The notes below the pieces were generated by a model that was not told where the DNA came from, made no database searches, and saw only the letters and a program-made list of their open reading frames with translations. Below are positions 20,490 through 31,000 of a DNA stretch of 64,000 bases, piece by piece; positions within the stretch are counted from its first letter, which is position 1, and each line of letters starts with the position of its first letter. The DNA comes from Tribonema minus (lineage: Eukaryota > Sar > Xanthophyceae > Tribonematales > Tribonemataceae): positions 974,084 through 1,038,083 of the forward strand of contig JAFCMP010000301.1 in assembly GCA_017506865.1 (NCBI GenBank). The letters run 5' to 3'. A program made the translations under genes and the position numbers.

Positions 20490-23400
20490 CGATGTTCGTC
20501 AATGCGGCGCGGGAGCCAGATTCCGCAGGGCGGGTGCAGCGACTGCAAAGATCCACGATTCTACACCACCTCATGCCATCACTCATCACCTCCACCGATG
20601 GCGCACCTGGCATTACTCGCTCCGACAGAATCAGAATGTTGGCACGCGGTGAGCTTGACCGGTTGGTGCCAGCGCTCCTCGCACACGCGCGTGCGCACCG
20701 GCGCTGGCGCGCGCGCCAGCAAACGGAGGCAGCGATCAACGCCTACGTCCTACAGTGCATGGGCACACGGGGGGGGCTACAGCAGGCAGCGCGTTTCCTT
20801 CAGCCCAAAACGGTGGCGATACCTGATGATGACTGCTTTGCCGCCATGCAGTCCAAACACCCCCCCGCTGCGCCAGGGGAACAACTCCATGAGCTATCCG
20901 GCATGGTTGATCAGCTTGTGGCGAAAGCAGCCGACATGCCAGCAGAACTCAGGCTGTTACAGGGGGAGGGAATTGAGCCAGAGACGGTTGCCAAGCTCAT
21001 CCAGCGAGCAAGCCCTTACAGTGGAGCAGGCCCATCGGGGCTGCGCTACAGCCACCTGCAGGATGCGCTACGCACAAGCTGGGGACGGCATGAGTTTGCT
21101 GCTGTCCTCACACGGTGGCTTCAGACCGTTATGCGGGAGGCTGCGCGGCTGCCGGATGCCTTCTGGCAGTTGCATGGCGCGGGGCGCCTGACGCCACTTG
21201 CAGAACAACAGGAAGATGGTACAGCTAAGCAACGGCCCATCGTTTGCGGCGAGGTGCTGCAGCGACTATGCACTTCGGTGTACGTGGCAGACCGCAAAGA
21301 CTTCCTGGCGGAGCTCCTTGAGCCAGACGGGCAGTATGGGGTAGCCATCTCAGCAGGAGCGGAGAAAGCGGCCATGGCCGGCAAACTCGCGTATGAGCTC
21401 GGTCACTGGCAGTTCATGCTGGACCTCAAGAATGCCTTCAACATGGTGTTCGTCCTGGCGGCAGCGGAATGGGTAGCAGCACAGCTGCCGGACTTCCTCG
21501 ACTACTTCATCGGCACATACGTTCGCACTCGGCCACGCCTGCTGTTCCAGCACGTCGACGGCTCCACGCGCATCATCATGTCTCAGCGCGGGTTTAAGCA
21601 GGGGGACCCCGCGGCACCGATGCTCTTCTGCGGCGCCATTGCTCAGTGCTTGCAACGGTTCAATGAGGCGGCGGCCGCGCAGCGCGCGCGGAGGCGGATG
21701 GGCGCCTACATGGACGATGCCAACGTCCGAACAGGCGCTTGCACGCTGACTCAGGATGACATACAGGCGGTGGCGCAGCTCAAACAACACTTTGCGGAGG
21801 TGGGGCTGGAGCTAAACCTCACCAAGTCACGCGCGCTGCCTGGCAGGGGGCATGTGGTGACAGACCACGAGCGGCAACTGCTGCAGCAGCTGGGCGTTCA
21901 GCTAGTGGGGGATACGGATGAAAATCAGAACCGTGGAGCTGTGTTGCTGGGGGTGCCGGTGGGCCACAGCAGCTTTGTGGACGCATGGCTGCGCAGGGAA
22001 GCGGGTGCAGGCGGGGCAGGGGCTCGATTTGCAGAGCGATGCGCGCGCCTGACATCTCCGAGGGCTATGTTCAGGTTCCTGCGCTACTGCGTGGTGCCTC
22101 GCATGACGTACTGCCTGCGCACCATTCCCGCTACGCAGACAGCGCCAGCCGCCAAGGAGTGGGATCGGGTCACGCAGTGGGTGCTTGAGCACTCAATGGG
22201 CCTGCAGCCACCAGGCCAGACCTGGCGCCAGTTTGAGCAAAGTGGGGCCCACTTCCATCTGGCAGCGCACGGCCCAGCCTTACAGCAAGCGCGACTCCCA
22301 ACACGGCATGGCGGCCTTGGCATTACCAGCGCCTGCGACATCGCTGATGCTGCGTATGTGGCGGGCACGTTGCAAGCGCTGCAACCAGCACTCTCTGGAT
22401 GGGCGGGGGTGCTGCAGCAGGCGGCTCCTCAAGCGGCTGCAGACAACGCTGCTGAGGATGCGGCAACACAAGCGGCACCGGCAGCAGCGGCAGCAGCGGC
22501 AGCAGCACCAGCACCAGCAGCATCAGCAGCGGCAACTGTTACAGCGGCAGCGGCGGTTGCAAGTGGAGGCGCGACCGCTCCGGCAGCGGCAACTGCATCA
22601 GCGGCTGGCCGCGCTTATGGCGCAGCCATTCCGGCAACACACGACGCAGCTGCCGCTGGATCAGGGGCCGCGGCGGCAGCACAGGCGGCACCAGCGGCAG
22701 CAGCAGCAGCGGCGGCGCACGGCGCAACTACTCCGGCGGCAGCAGCAGCGGCGGCAGCAGCAGCTGCTCCAGCATCAGAGGCTGCTGCAGCAGCGGCAGC
22801 ACATGTTGCACCTCAAGTGGCCTCGGCGGCATCACTAACTGCAGCATCAACAGCAGCGGCTGCGGGCATAGGCAACACAGCTGCTACAGGCCCTACTAGC
22901 CTAAGGGCTGCTGCAGCACCTGCAACAGGAGCAGCGTCGGCAGGCGGCGCCGCAACCGTGCCGGCTGCGACAGCGGCAATGGCGGTGGCAGCGGCCAATG
23001 CGGCAGGTGCTGCACCAACACCTGCGGCAGCAGCAACACCACTGGCAGCAGCAGCAACGGCAGGCGGCGCAGCTGCAGCACCAGCGCACGCAGCAGCGGC
23101 AGCCGTCAATGCAGGCGCTGCGCGTTCCACAACAGCAATGCTACAAGGCGCAGCAGCAGCAGAGGTGGCGCGCCTGCCCCTCATGCGGACGATCGCCACA
23201 GCTGCCACATCTCTATGTGCAGCAACAGGTGACAAGCTGGAACATATACTGCCACCAGCGCTAACGCCACTGCAGCAGCAACCACCTACGCAGCAGCCGC
23301 CGCTGCGGCCGACAGCAGGTGGTGGCACTGGTGCGGATGCTGCTTGCGTACTTGACGCCAGTGCTCTGCAGTTGCAGTGTAGCCTGAAGCGCCCCAATCA

Positions 23401-24352
23401 GAGTGCGCTTGCAGATGCCGTCGCTACCGAGCTTGCAGATAAGGTGGAGGCGGACCTGCAACAGCTGCCGCAGGGCACGCAACGCACGCAAGCACTTGCT
23501 CGATTCCGGTCGCAGCGCCACATGCACTCGATCGGCATGGCATTCCTCAACGAGCCCATGTACTCCACAACGGCTTCGTTCGATGGCCTATCCTGGCAGC
23601 TGGCCGTCAAACGCGCCATCGGAGTAGAGGAGCAGACGGCAGGCTGCAAGCTGTGCGGGAAGTCGCCGGGCGGCACCCTGCATGCACGGCTGTGTCAAGC
23701 GCCACGCGTCAAGGCGCACGACACCATTGTCCACAATAGCGTCAAGAGGGCCACGCAGCGCCTCCTGCGGCAATACCTCAAAATGGGACTGGTGGACGAG
23801 GACTACACGCCGTTTCTGGGGTCCGCCGGGCCGCCGGGGAGTCGCAGGATGGACATCGTGCTGCCTGCCGACGCCTTCCCGGTGACCGGCTACGACGACC
23901 CGACACGCCACCTACCGCTCATGGTGGACGTTACCTGCTTCGAGGCACAGGTGGCGTCGCGGGCGGCGAAGACTGCAGCAGACCCCGAGCGATGCTGCCG
24001 CGACCAAGAGGCCGCCAAGACTACCCACTATTCTGGTCATTATGATCAGAATTGCTACAAACTTGCCACTTTGGCAATAGGGTCATTTGGCAGCATCGGG
24101 GAGCAGGGGCGGAAGCTGCTGGAGGCTGTGGCGACGGAGTATGCCAGCAGGATGTCAGTGCCCGGAGGAGCGCGCCCTAAAGCTCTCAAGGGCATCGCCC
24201 TGGCGCGCTTACGCTCGGCACTGTCGGCAGCGCTCCACATGGCGTACTCTGGCCGTGTCATGACACACATGGCAGAATCCAGGGGGGGGGGGCACATGGA
24301 GGAGGACAAAGGGGAGGACCCCGAGATGCCATTTGGCGGCGGCGGCGTTTGA
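20486..24352 (+). CDS. Retrotransposon ORF2: reverse transcriptase plus RLE-type endonuclease
   Basis: 1288 codons, uninterrupted. Reverse-transcriptase blocks in order: SGAGPSGLRYSHL (about 178), RPIVCGEVLQRL (about 251), motif A with Asp313 (LDLKNAFNMV), motif B FKQGDPAAPM with Asp374, motif C YMDD with Asp410/Asp411, then LNLTKSRALPG. About 250 residues of nearly pure Ala/Pro/Thr low complexity (about 650-905) split the protein. The C-terminus has a CxxC...HxxxxC knuckle (about 1054-1071), then MDIV (Asp1123) and MVDVTC (Asp1148) with downstream Glu/Lys, matching the restriction-like endonuclease layout of R2-like non-LTR elements. No RNase H is seen. The catalytic residues look intact, so the copy may be young. 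Clade assignment needs a tree. Confidence 0.85.
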   Translation: MTMFVNAAREPDSAGRVQRLQRSTILHHLMPSLITSTDGAPGITRSDRIRMLARGELDRLVPALLAHARAHRRWRARQQTEAAINAYVLQCMGTRGGLQQAARFLQPKTVAIPDDDCFAAMQSKHPPAAPGEQLHELSGMVDQLVAKAADMPAELRLLQGEGIEPETVAKLIQRASPYSGAGPSGLRYSHLQDALRTSWGRHEFAAVLTRWLQTVMREAARLPDAFWQLHGAGRLTPLAEQQEDGTAKQRPIVCGEVLQRLCTSVYVADRKDFLAELLEPDGQYGVAISAGAEKAAMAGKLAYELGHWQFMLDLKNAFNMVFVLAAAEWVAAQLPDFLDYFIGTYVRTRPRLLFQHVDGSTRIIMSQRGFKQGDPAAPMLFCGAIAQCLQRFNEAAAAQRARRRMGAYMDDANVRTGACTLTQDDIQAVAQLKQHFAEVGLELNLTKSRALPGRGHVVTDHERQLLQQLGVQLVGDTDENQNRGAVLLGVPVGHSSFVDAWLRREAGAGGAGARFAERCARLTSPRAMFRFLRYCVVPRMTYCLRTIPATQTAPAAKEWDRVTQWVLEHSMGLQPPGQTWRQFEQSGAHFHLAAHGPALQQARLPTRHGGLGITSACDIADAAYVAGTLQALQPALSGWAGVLQQAAPQAAADNAAEDAATQAAPAAAAAAAAAPAPAASAAATVTAAAAVASGGATAPAAATASAAGRAYGAAIPATHDAAAAGSGAAAAAQAAPAAAAAAAAHGATTPAAAAAAAAAAAPASEAAAAAAAHVAPQVASAASLTAASTAAAAGIGNTAATGPTSLRAAAAPATGAASAGGAATVPAATAAMAVAAANAAGAAPTPAAAATPLAAAATAGGAAAAPAHAAAAAVNAGAARSTTAMLQGAAAAEVARLPLMRTIATAATSLCAATGDKLEHILPPALTPLQQQPPTQQPPLRPTAGGGTGADAACVLDASALQLQCSLKRPNQSALADAVATELADKVEADLQQLPQGTQRTQALARFRSQRHMHSIGMAFLNEPMYSTTASFDGLSWQLAVKRAIGVEEQTAGCKLCGKSPGGTLHARLCQAPRVKAHDTIVHNSVKRATQRLLRQYLKMGLVDEDYTPFLGSAGPPGSRRMDIVLPADAFPVTGYDDPTRHLPLMVDVTCFEAQVASRAAKTAADPERCCRDQEAAKTTHYSGHYDQNCYKLATLAIGSFGSIGEQGRKLLEAVATEYASRMSVPGGARPKALKGIALARLRSALSAALHMAYSGRVMTHMAESRGGGHMEEDKGEDPEMPFGGGGV
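22440..23290 (+). repeat. GCA/GCG-repeat low-complexity insert in ORF2
   Basis: About 850 bp of imperfect GCAGCAGCGGCA-type triplets inside ORF2. The used frame gives poly-Ala with Pro/Thr; the other frames give Gln/Arg or Ser/Gly runs, which creates long shadow ORFs. It separates the polymerase from the zinc-knuckle/endonuclease part. It also contains CCTACTAGCCTAAGGG (22,892-22,907), a word seen in non-coding repeats elsewhere. Confidence 0.8.
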
Positions 24353-24410
24353 GTGGTTGTCGTTGCGACACTTTCAGACTGTCATACGACATGTAGATTC
24401 CTTACAGCTA

Positions 24411-24464
24411 GATGCCAATCATCTGGGCTTTTTCGCGCCCTGAGCGAGAATTAATAAAAAGTAC
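24411..24464 (+). mobile_element. 3' terminus of the intact family-A retrotransposon
   Basis: It lies 59 bp after the ORF2 stop. It shares its last about 50 bases with 4827-4879 and, more distantly, 9444-9485, which defines the element's 3' end at about 24,464. The TTTTTCGC/GCGAGAA stem-loop followed by ATTAATAAAAAGTAC is a candidate recognition structure for target-primed reverse transcription. The whole element then spans about 18.9-24.46 kb, with the 5' end undefined. Confidence 0.7.
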
Positions 24465-24737
24465 ACGCACATCATTCCGGATTTGAAAAGTTGAGGTTCA
24501 ACTTCAACGTTTGGGGTCGCGTGAGCAGTTCGTGCGAAGAGAGGAGGCACAGTAGGCTAACAGTGCGCTTTTCACCAGCGCGCTGGCAAGCAGAGTGATG
24601 CCGGAAGCAGCGCACAGCTCTTCAGCACCTACATGCATGTGGTAGGCAGTGGCGCGTGAAGGACAGACAGTTGCTCTGTACAATACTGAAAGGACCATTC
24701 GTGATTAGTCGGAAGCCGTATTCCTGCAGCTGCTGCG
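24465..24737. other. Short intergenic, likely promoter of the PH/Sec14 gene
   Basis: Only 273 bp separate the retrotransposon 3' end from the inferred start codon, so the element sits in or next to the promoter. A GAGGTTCAACTTCAAC word (24,491-24,506) lies here, one of many such words in the window. No clear TATA element is seen. Confidence 0.35.
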
Positions 24738-27700
24738 ATGGGGGATGCGTTGGAGGAGCCGTGCATCAGGTCGGCGCACCTCATCAAGTGCCATCGTGGA
24801 GTCTCGAAGCTCTACAACCGCAAGCATGGCCAGTTTGTCGTGCTCACCCATGTGGAGCTGCGCTGGAGCAATGATGAGGCGAGCGACGGTGCTGGCTATC
24901 ACCGAGGTCAGTGACCTGCGAGTAGTGTCGCTTCCGCTGCCGCGGTGCTCGGCAACCTTCGAGTGGTTTTTGCGCGTGGCATTCACACAGTGGCTGATGG
25001 CATCATCAGTACATCAGGAAGCAGGCTTCCATCTGTTGAGTCCGAGAAGCATACGATCAGCGCTCGGCAGACTTCACCCCACTAGGTCCAACACCAGGTG
25101 CAGCAACAGGCATCCACACTTTCACACAACACGCACAGACCCACCCCCCCCTTCCCCCCCTGAACCCCCCCCCCCCCCATACTGCAGGCAGCTGCCACTT
25201 GCTCAACGTCTCCGGCGTGCGCCTCTCGGAGTCCCACCCCGACCGCTTCCACGTTACCCTCGAGGCGGACGGCCGCTCGCGCGTGTGGCGCGCCGAAACC
25301 GCCGACGACGCCCAGGAGTGGGTAACTGCCATCCAGGCGGCGATCGCGGCGGTGCGCAAGCGCGCCTCGGAGGACGGTGCTGAAGATGACAAGGCGCTGG
25401 ACTGTCTGGAGAAAGTGGGGGGCGCGGGGGGCGTCGCAGAGCCGGTGACGAACGCCGCAACCGCGCTGTGGGGCGAGCCCATCGACGTGGGGGTGGTGCG
25501 CGAGGGCGAGACGCTGCGCTGCAGGTATGTATGTATGTATGGTGCGCGTGTGCATTTCCATGTTGCGTTGTAGTGCGTTGTACTTGAAGTACCACTTAGT
25601 TAATTGTCGCTCGGGCACCAGGCTGAGGTGCGTGCACTGTTGTTGCTATTGATTGTCGCCAAGGGCGCATAACCCTCTGTCTGTGCGCGCGGTGAGGGTG
25701 ACGCTGCGGCGTGACGCTGAGCACTGCCACCATGCCCGCAGGCAACCCTTGGGACGTCGAGTTTATGTACTGCAAGAGTGTACCGTTGCCTACTGTGATG
25801 TCAAGGTATGCTTGACTCGAGACGTGACACGACGACCAGTGAATGTGCACACACGTCATGAGCGAATAGGGTAGCATGGCGCCGAGCGCTGCCACCAGGC
25901 TGTGGAGGAACCCATAAATGTCATACTGGTGCACGCTGCCAGCTAAATGTACCGTGTTTAAAAGTACATGATGCACCGTACAAAGCACACTTTCCAGTGT
26001 TGAAGTATTAGTTTATGAGGTATAGGCAGCACCAGAATTGCATGCACTGCGCACAAGGATGCAAAGCCGTGGACATCTTGCGAGCTGTCACTGTGTCATG
26101 CAGTGATGCGCCGCCCGTCAGTGTGTGAGTGACGCGCCCTACGGTTACGAAGCGTGTACCGCGTGTCGATGTGAGAAGCCACAGCAAGACAGTCAGTGCG
26201 CTGCTGCAGTTTTGTGCACTTGCTTGGCGATTGAGGCATTACCGATGCTAGGGGCGTGTCTGCTTAAAGCGCCGGAGAACAGTGTGCCAATCGCAAACTT
26301 CAAAGTATGTGGTGTGTGTGCTGGTGCAGCAGCCAGCATCCAGCGCATTTGCCATTGTGGTTGCATGCCAGCAGCACCGCAACAGGCCACCAGCAGAGAC
26401 AGAGATGAAGCAAGCTTGCTGCGGACTTTTTTCCCTGCTGGACCAGGAGCCTTGTGAGCACTGCGAGTCATCCTGTTACGCTTGAAATGGCAGCATGCAC
26501 CTTTTGCTGGGTCACAGTCTCATGCCAATCTTGCCATATGTCTGTCGATGTATATCACATTTGACAAACACCTGGTCACTCTACACCTCGAGGGGTGTCC
26601 CCATAGCACGACAGCGCTGCTGTGACGATCCGTGCATACGTGCCTACGCGCCAAAGCAGCACTTGCTTGCCCCCCCCTCCCCCCCTCCTCCCCCCCTCGC
26701 ATGGTCAGCCCGCCCCTGCATTGCGCTCACGCACATTGCGACGGACGTCCTCACGATCTCAGCCTGTCGACCTCGCCGCCCAGCCCCCATCACCACGCAG
26801 CAGCTCACACCAACGCACCATACCCATACCCTGCGTCAGCGCGCCCCCGCACTCCACAGCACTGCCACATGCGCGTGCGTTAAGACAGGGGCACTTCCAA
26901 CTGTACCACAAGAGGTGGCAGGTTGCACACGTTCCGGTCAGACTCTCTCAGCTGCCTCACATGCACCCTACCTCACCGCTCGCGACAACGCACCGTGCCC
27001 ACACCCTGCCCATACCATTCCCTGCCCATACCGATACCCTGCGGCAGCGCGCCCCCCTCACACCTGAGCGCTGCCACTACACACGCGTGCACTCGCACGC
27101 AGGCCCCGCGACGGCGGTGTCGTGCTCCTGCACCTTGCTTGAGCACAATTCGACGCATGCACTCGCCATTCCTGTCCAGCTCGCCCAGCCCCCCAACACC
27201 ACGTAGCAGCCCCTGACAACTTGTACTTCTACTACCCTACGGCAGCGCGCCCTCCCTCACACCTGAGCACTGCCACATACACACGCGCGCACGCGCGCAG
27301 GCTGCGCGACGGCGGCGTCGTCACCATCACGCGCGCGCACCTCAGCTCATGACAACGCACCATTCATGTGACCCGGCCTGTCAAGCTTACCCGGCGATGC
27401 AGCAGCTCATAACAACGCACCACATGACCCTGTCCCTGAAACCTGAGCACTGCCACTTCACACGCGTGCAGGCTGCGCGACGGCGGCGTCGTGGTCATAA
27501 CGCGCGCGCACCTGGAGAGGAGCGCCGTGCGCGTCCCCGTCTCCTACCCCGCCCCCCGCCCCCCCGGCCAGGTTCAAGTCACCGCCGCCTACACCACCCC
27601 CGCGCAGCACCGCCGCCCCGCCTCCCCCCAGTCCAGCGCCGGCAGCAGCAGCAGCGGCGGCGGCGGCAGCAGCCTCTTCTTCCCAAGTCCTGGCGGCAGC

Positions 27701-27992
27701 GCTACCGCTGTCAGTGTGCCTGCGGCAGCGCGGAACAACCTCAACTTGAAGTACCTGCTGGTGGCGGACGGCGCGGCGCGCGTCGCGGCGGCGGCGCTGT
27801 GCGCGGGCGCGCTCCTGGCGAGCGAGCCGGCGTGGCTGCCGGCGCTGCTACTGCGTGCCACCATCATGGGCCCGCACCCGCGCGGCTACGCGCCGCCCGC
27901 GCTCTCCGCGCCCGCCGCCGCCGCGCTCGCCGTCGCCGCCGCCGCCACCGCCGTCGTCCTCGCCGCGCTGCAGCTGTACCTGCGCAGCGCGA

Positions 27993-28023
<31 letters not shown>

Positions 28024-31000
28024 GGCGGGCGGCGCCAAGCCCGTGGCGGCGGCGGCGGCAGCGGCGGTCAGCAGCAGCGGCGGCGGCGGCGGCAGCGCGC
28101 AGCACGTGCGGCGCGCGTCGCACGCGCCGTCGCCGCTGTCGGAGTGGGTGATCACGCTGCAGCGCGCGGAGGAGGCGGACGCCGCGGCGGCGGCGGCGGC
28201 GCGGCCGCAGTCGCCGCAGATGTCGTGCGGCTCGCTGGCGAGCCTCGCGACGGTGGACCTGCTGGACGCGAGCAGCAGGAGCGGTGTTGTGCCAGGTATG
28301 TATTTATGCATGTATGTAAGGTACAGCGGGCCGGTCGCTTAGGGTTAGGGCTGGAGCTTCAAGCCAGGTGTGTATGCCTACCGAACACGTGAGACCTTTC
28401 CATACTGAACACCCATGCCTTGAACGCAAAAAAAAGCTTCCACACAGAAGTCTTTTTGACCATGTGGATACGGTGGAACTGCTGGACGTGAGCAGCAGGA
28501 GTGGCGTCGCGCCAGGTATGTATGTATGTATGTATGCATGGTTCAGCGGGCCGGTGACCAGGTATGTATGTATGTATGAATGTATGTAGGGTACAGCGGG
28601 CTAGCCGCCTTAGGGTTGTGTGTATGCATTAATGTAGGGTACAGCGGGCTAGCCGCTTAGGACTAGGCTAGCGCTTGGAGTGCGTCAGCGGTGCACGCGC
28701 CGCAGGGACTTTGTGCAGGGGGGCGGGCGAGTACGGTGAAATGGCTGCTGAAGTCGGGGTCTGAAACGATGCGTGCCTACCGCAGGCTCGTGGATGTTAG
28801 TATAACGTGCTCTTTTGACTTTGGCATGCAGTTGTTGACACATACCTTGAATGTAACACGGTCTTGTGCACTCGCTCGCGTTTTGCGCTGCGAGCGGCGG
28901 CAGGCGCTCGTCGCTTAGGCATTCATTGTACCGAACACCCGTGCACTGAAGCATGAGGTCTCGTGACCTTTAATCTTCAAATTGAAGTTGAACCCACCAC
29001 AGCGTGCTGCCGTTCGTCGCATCCCCCATATCAAGTAATTTGATCTCGAACTCACCAGAGTTGCCTTTTGTTAGTCACATTTTGCATAGCAGGCGGCGGC
29101 AGGCGCGCATCGGTGAGGAACTGTTGTTGATGCGATTGCCGATTTTCAAGTTGAACTCACGACAGCGTGCTTCCGTTCATCGCAATCCGCATAGCAGGTG
29201 GCAGCAGGCGCGCATCTTACCGAAGCCTCTTGCACCAAACCATGCATCTTCAACAGTTGTGCGAACGCTGTGATCTGATCTCGAACTCACAACGCGTGCT
29301 TTCATTTGTCGCATTCCACATAGCAGGCGGCGGCAGGCGCGCATCGGTGAGGCGCGCCTCGGCAGCGGGCACCGCCGCAGCGGGCGCTGCTGCTGCGCCC
29401 CCCGCGTTCACTGCCGACGACATCAACGAGGGGGACGTGCCTGTGCGCTACCTAAAGGGATGCAAGGGCGACATGGCAGAGGTATCAATTTTGAGCTGCA
29501 GTGGTTGTATTCAGATATTTGTGGAAGTACTGTGGTGCACGCCGAGCGCAATGAGGCGTCAAATTCAACTGGCAACTGCAAATGTAAGGTGGCCTGGGTC
29601 ACATGAGGAGCACTTGCTTGTGCGCTACATCAAGGGCTGCAAGGGCAACATGGCAGAGGTATCGCCTTTGAGCAGTAGTAGTTGTGTGTGAATATTTTGG
29701 CAGCGCTGTACTTGTATGCGAGAAGGATGAGGCGCCCCGTTTCAACTGTCCACGTCAACCGCAAGGCATGCTCAGGACTGCGGCAAAGTTACATAATCGT
29801 CAGGCTAGGGAAGGGTAGCTTGCACAGCATATGCTGGACTATAAATGCTCAGATAAGCTCGATTTGATGAAGCTTTGAGTCCTACTTCACCCATGTCCCT
29901 GTACTGCAAAACTGCTACCTCATTGCTGCCAGAGGCAACAGGGTACCGTGCGGCGCTGCTGTCATTGCGCTGGTGCCATACTCCTGCAGCACCCATATGC
30001 CCACCTTCACCTATGGGGCAGGGTTGCCAAAATCGTACCTTTTTTACAAATATACTCCGTAAATCGTACCGTAATTTGACCGTAACTCCTGCCTATTGAG
30101 GTTTTGGAGAACTTCGATACCATTTTTGCGTCTGGCACAGTAAGCCCAAAGATAAACGTTAGGGCACCCGAAGCTGTGGTCAAGATCAGCATGGTTTACG
30201 CTACAAATACCGTTGACCGTATTTTTTCAATAATACCGTTTTGGCAACCCTACGGCTATGGCATCTAGCACATGATACTGGCACACACTACTGACCAAAA
30301 GCAGATGCTTCACCATGCATCTGCCAGTGTTCCTTCCTTCAACTACTTGTAAAGGGCAGCGCTTGACGCCACTGTAGCTGCTGGTTTATCTCCTTCCAAT
30401 TGCTTGTTGACAACAGCTTTATATATTTGGTGCCACTGCTGCAGGCCAAACGGCGCTACGCGGGGACGCTGTACCTGCCGTTTTTACTTCCTCCACTTCC
30501 ATGTCAATAAACTGCCCTTTTCCTGTTCTTGGCGCTACTGGTGCAGGCCAAGCGGCGCTACGCGGCGACGCTCTCGTGGCGCAAGGCTGAGGGCATTGAC
30601 TCCATACTGGCGCAGCCGCAGCCGCACTTTGACCTCATCAAGCGACACTACCCGCACTTCTACTGCGCGCGCGCCAAGAGCGGCAACCTTGTCTACTGTG
30701 AGTAATCAGCTAACCCCAACCCTATCCCTGACCCTAGCCTAACCCTAACCCTACTGTGAGTGGTGACTGGCATGTCGCGGTGGCCTTTGCTGGTCCCCAT
30801 TCAAGTATGAAAACGAATCCAAAGATCGTAGAGCTTCAGGTGACAAGGGATGGTTAGCCGCAGTTGCCTTCCACCAATAATCATGGTCGCCGCTGCTGCA
30901 TCAATTGGCCACGAGTCAAACAGTACCACCATATCCACAGTAGTCAAAAAGACTTATGTGTGCAAGCTTTTAGCGTTCGAGGCATCCTTTATGTATTCTT

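Noticed and set aside
22185..22838. Long Gln/Arg-rich frame overlapping the retrotransposon ORF2
   Set aside because: It is the shifted reading of the GCA/GCG triplet repeat; the polymerase frame is continuous across it.
18900..24464. Site-specific R2 element in ribosomal DNA
   Set aside because: The endonuclease layout is R2-like, but I see no rRNA gene sequence on either side.
30738..30754. Telomere or chromosome end
   Set aside because: The CCCTAA runs are two to three units long, internal to introns, and occur at several scattered places.
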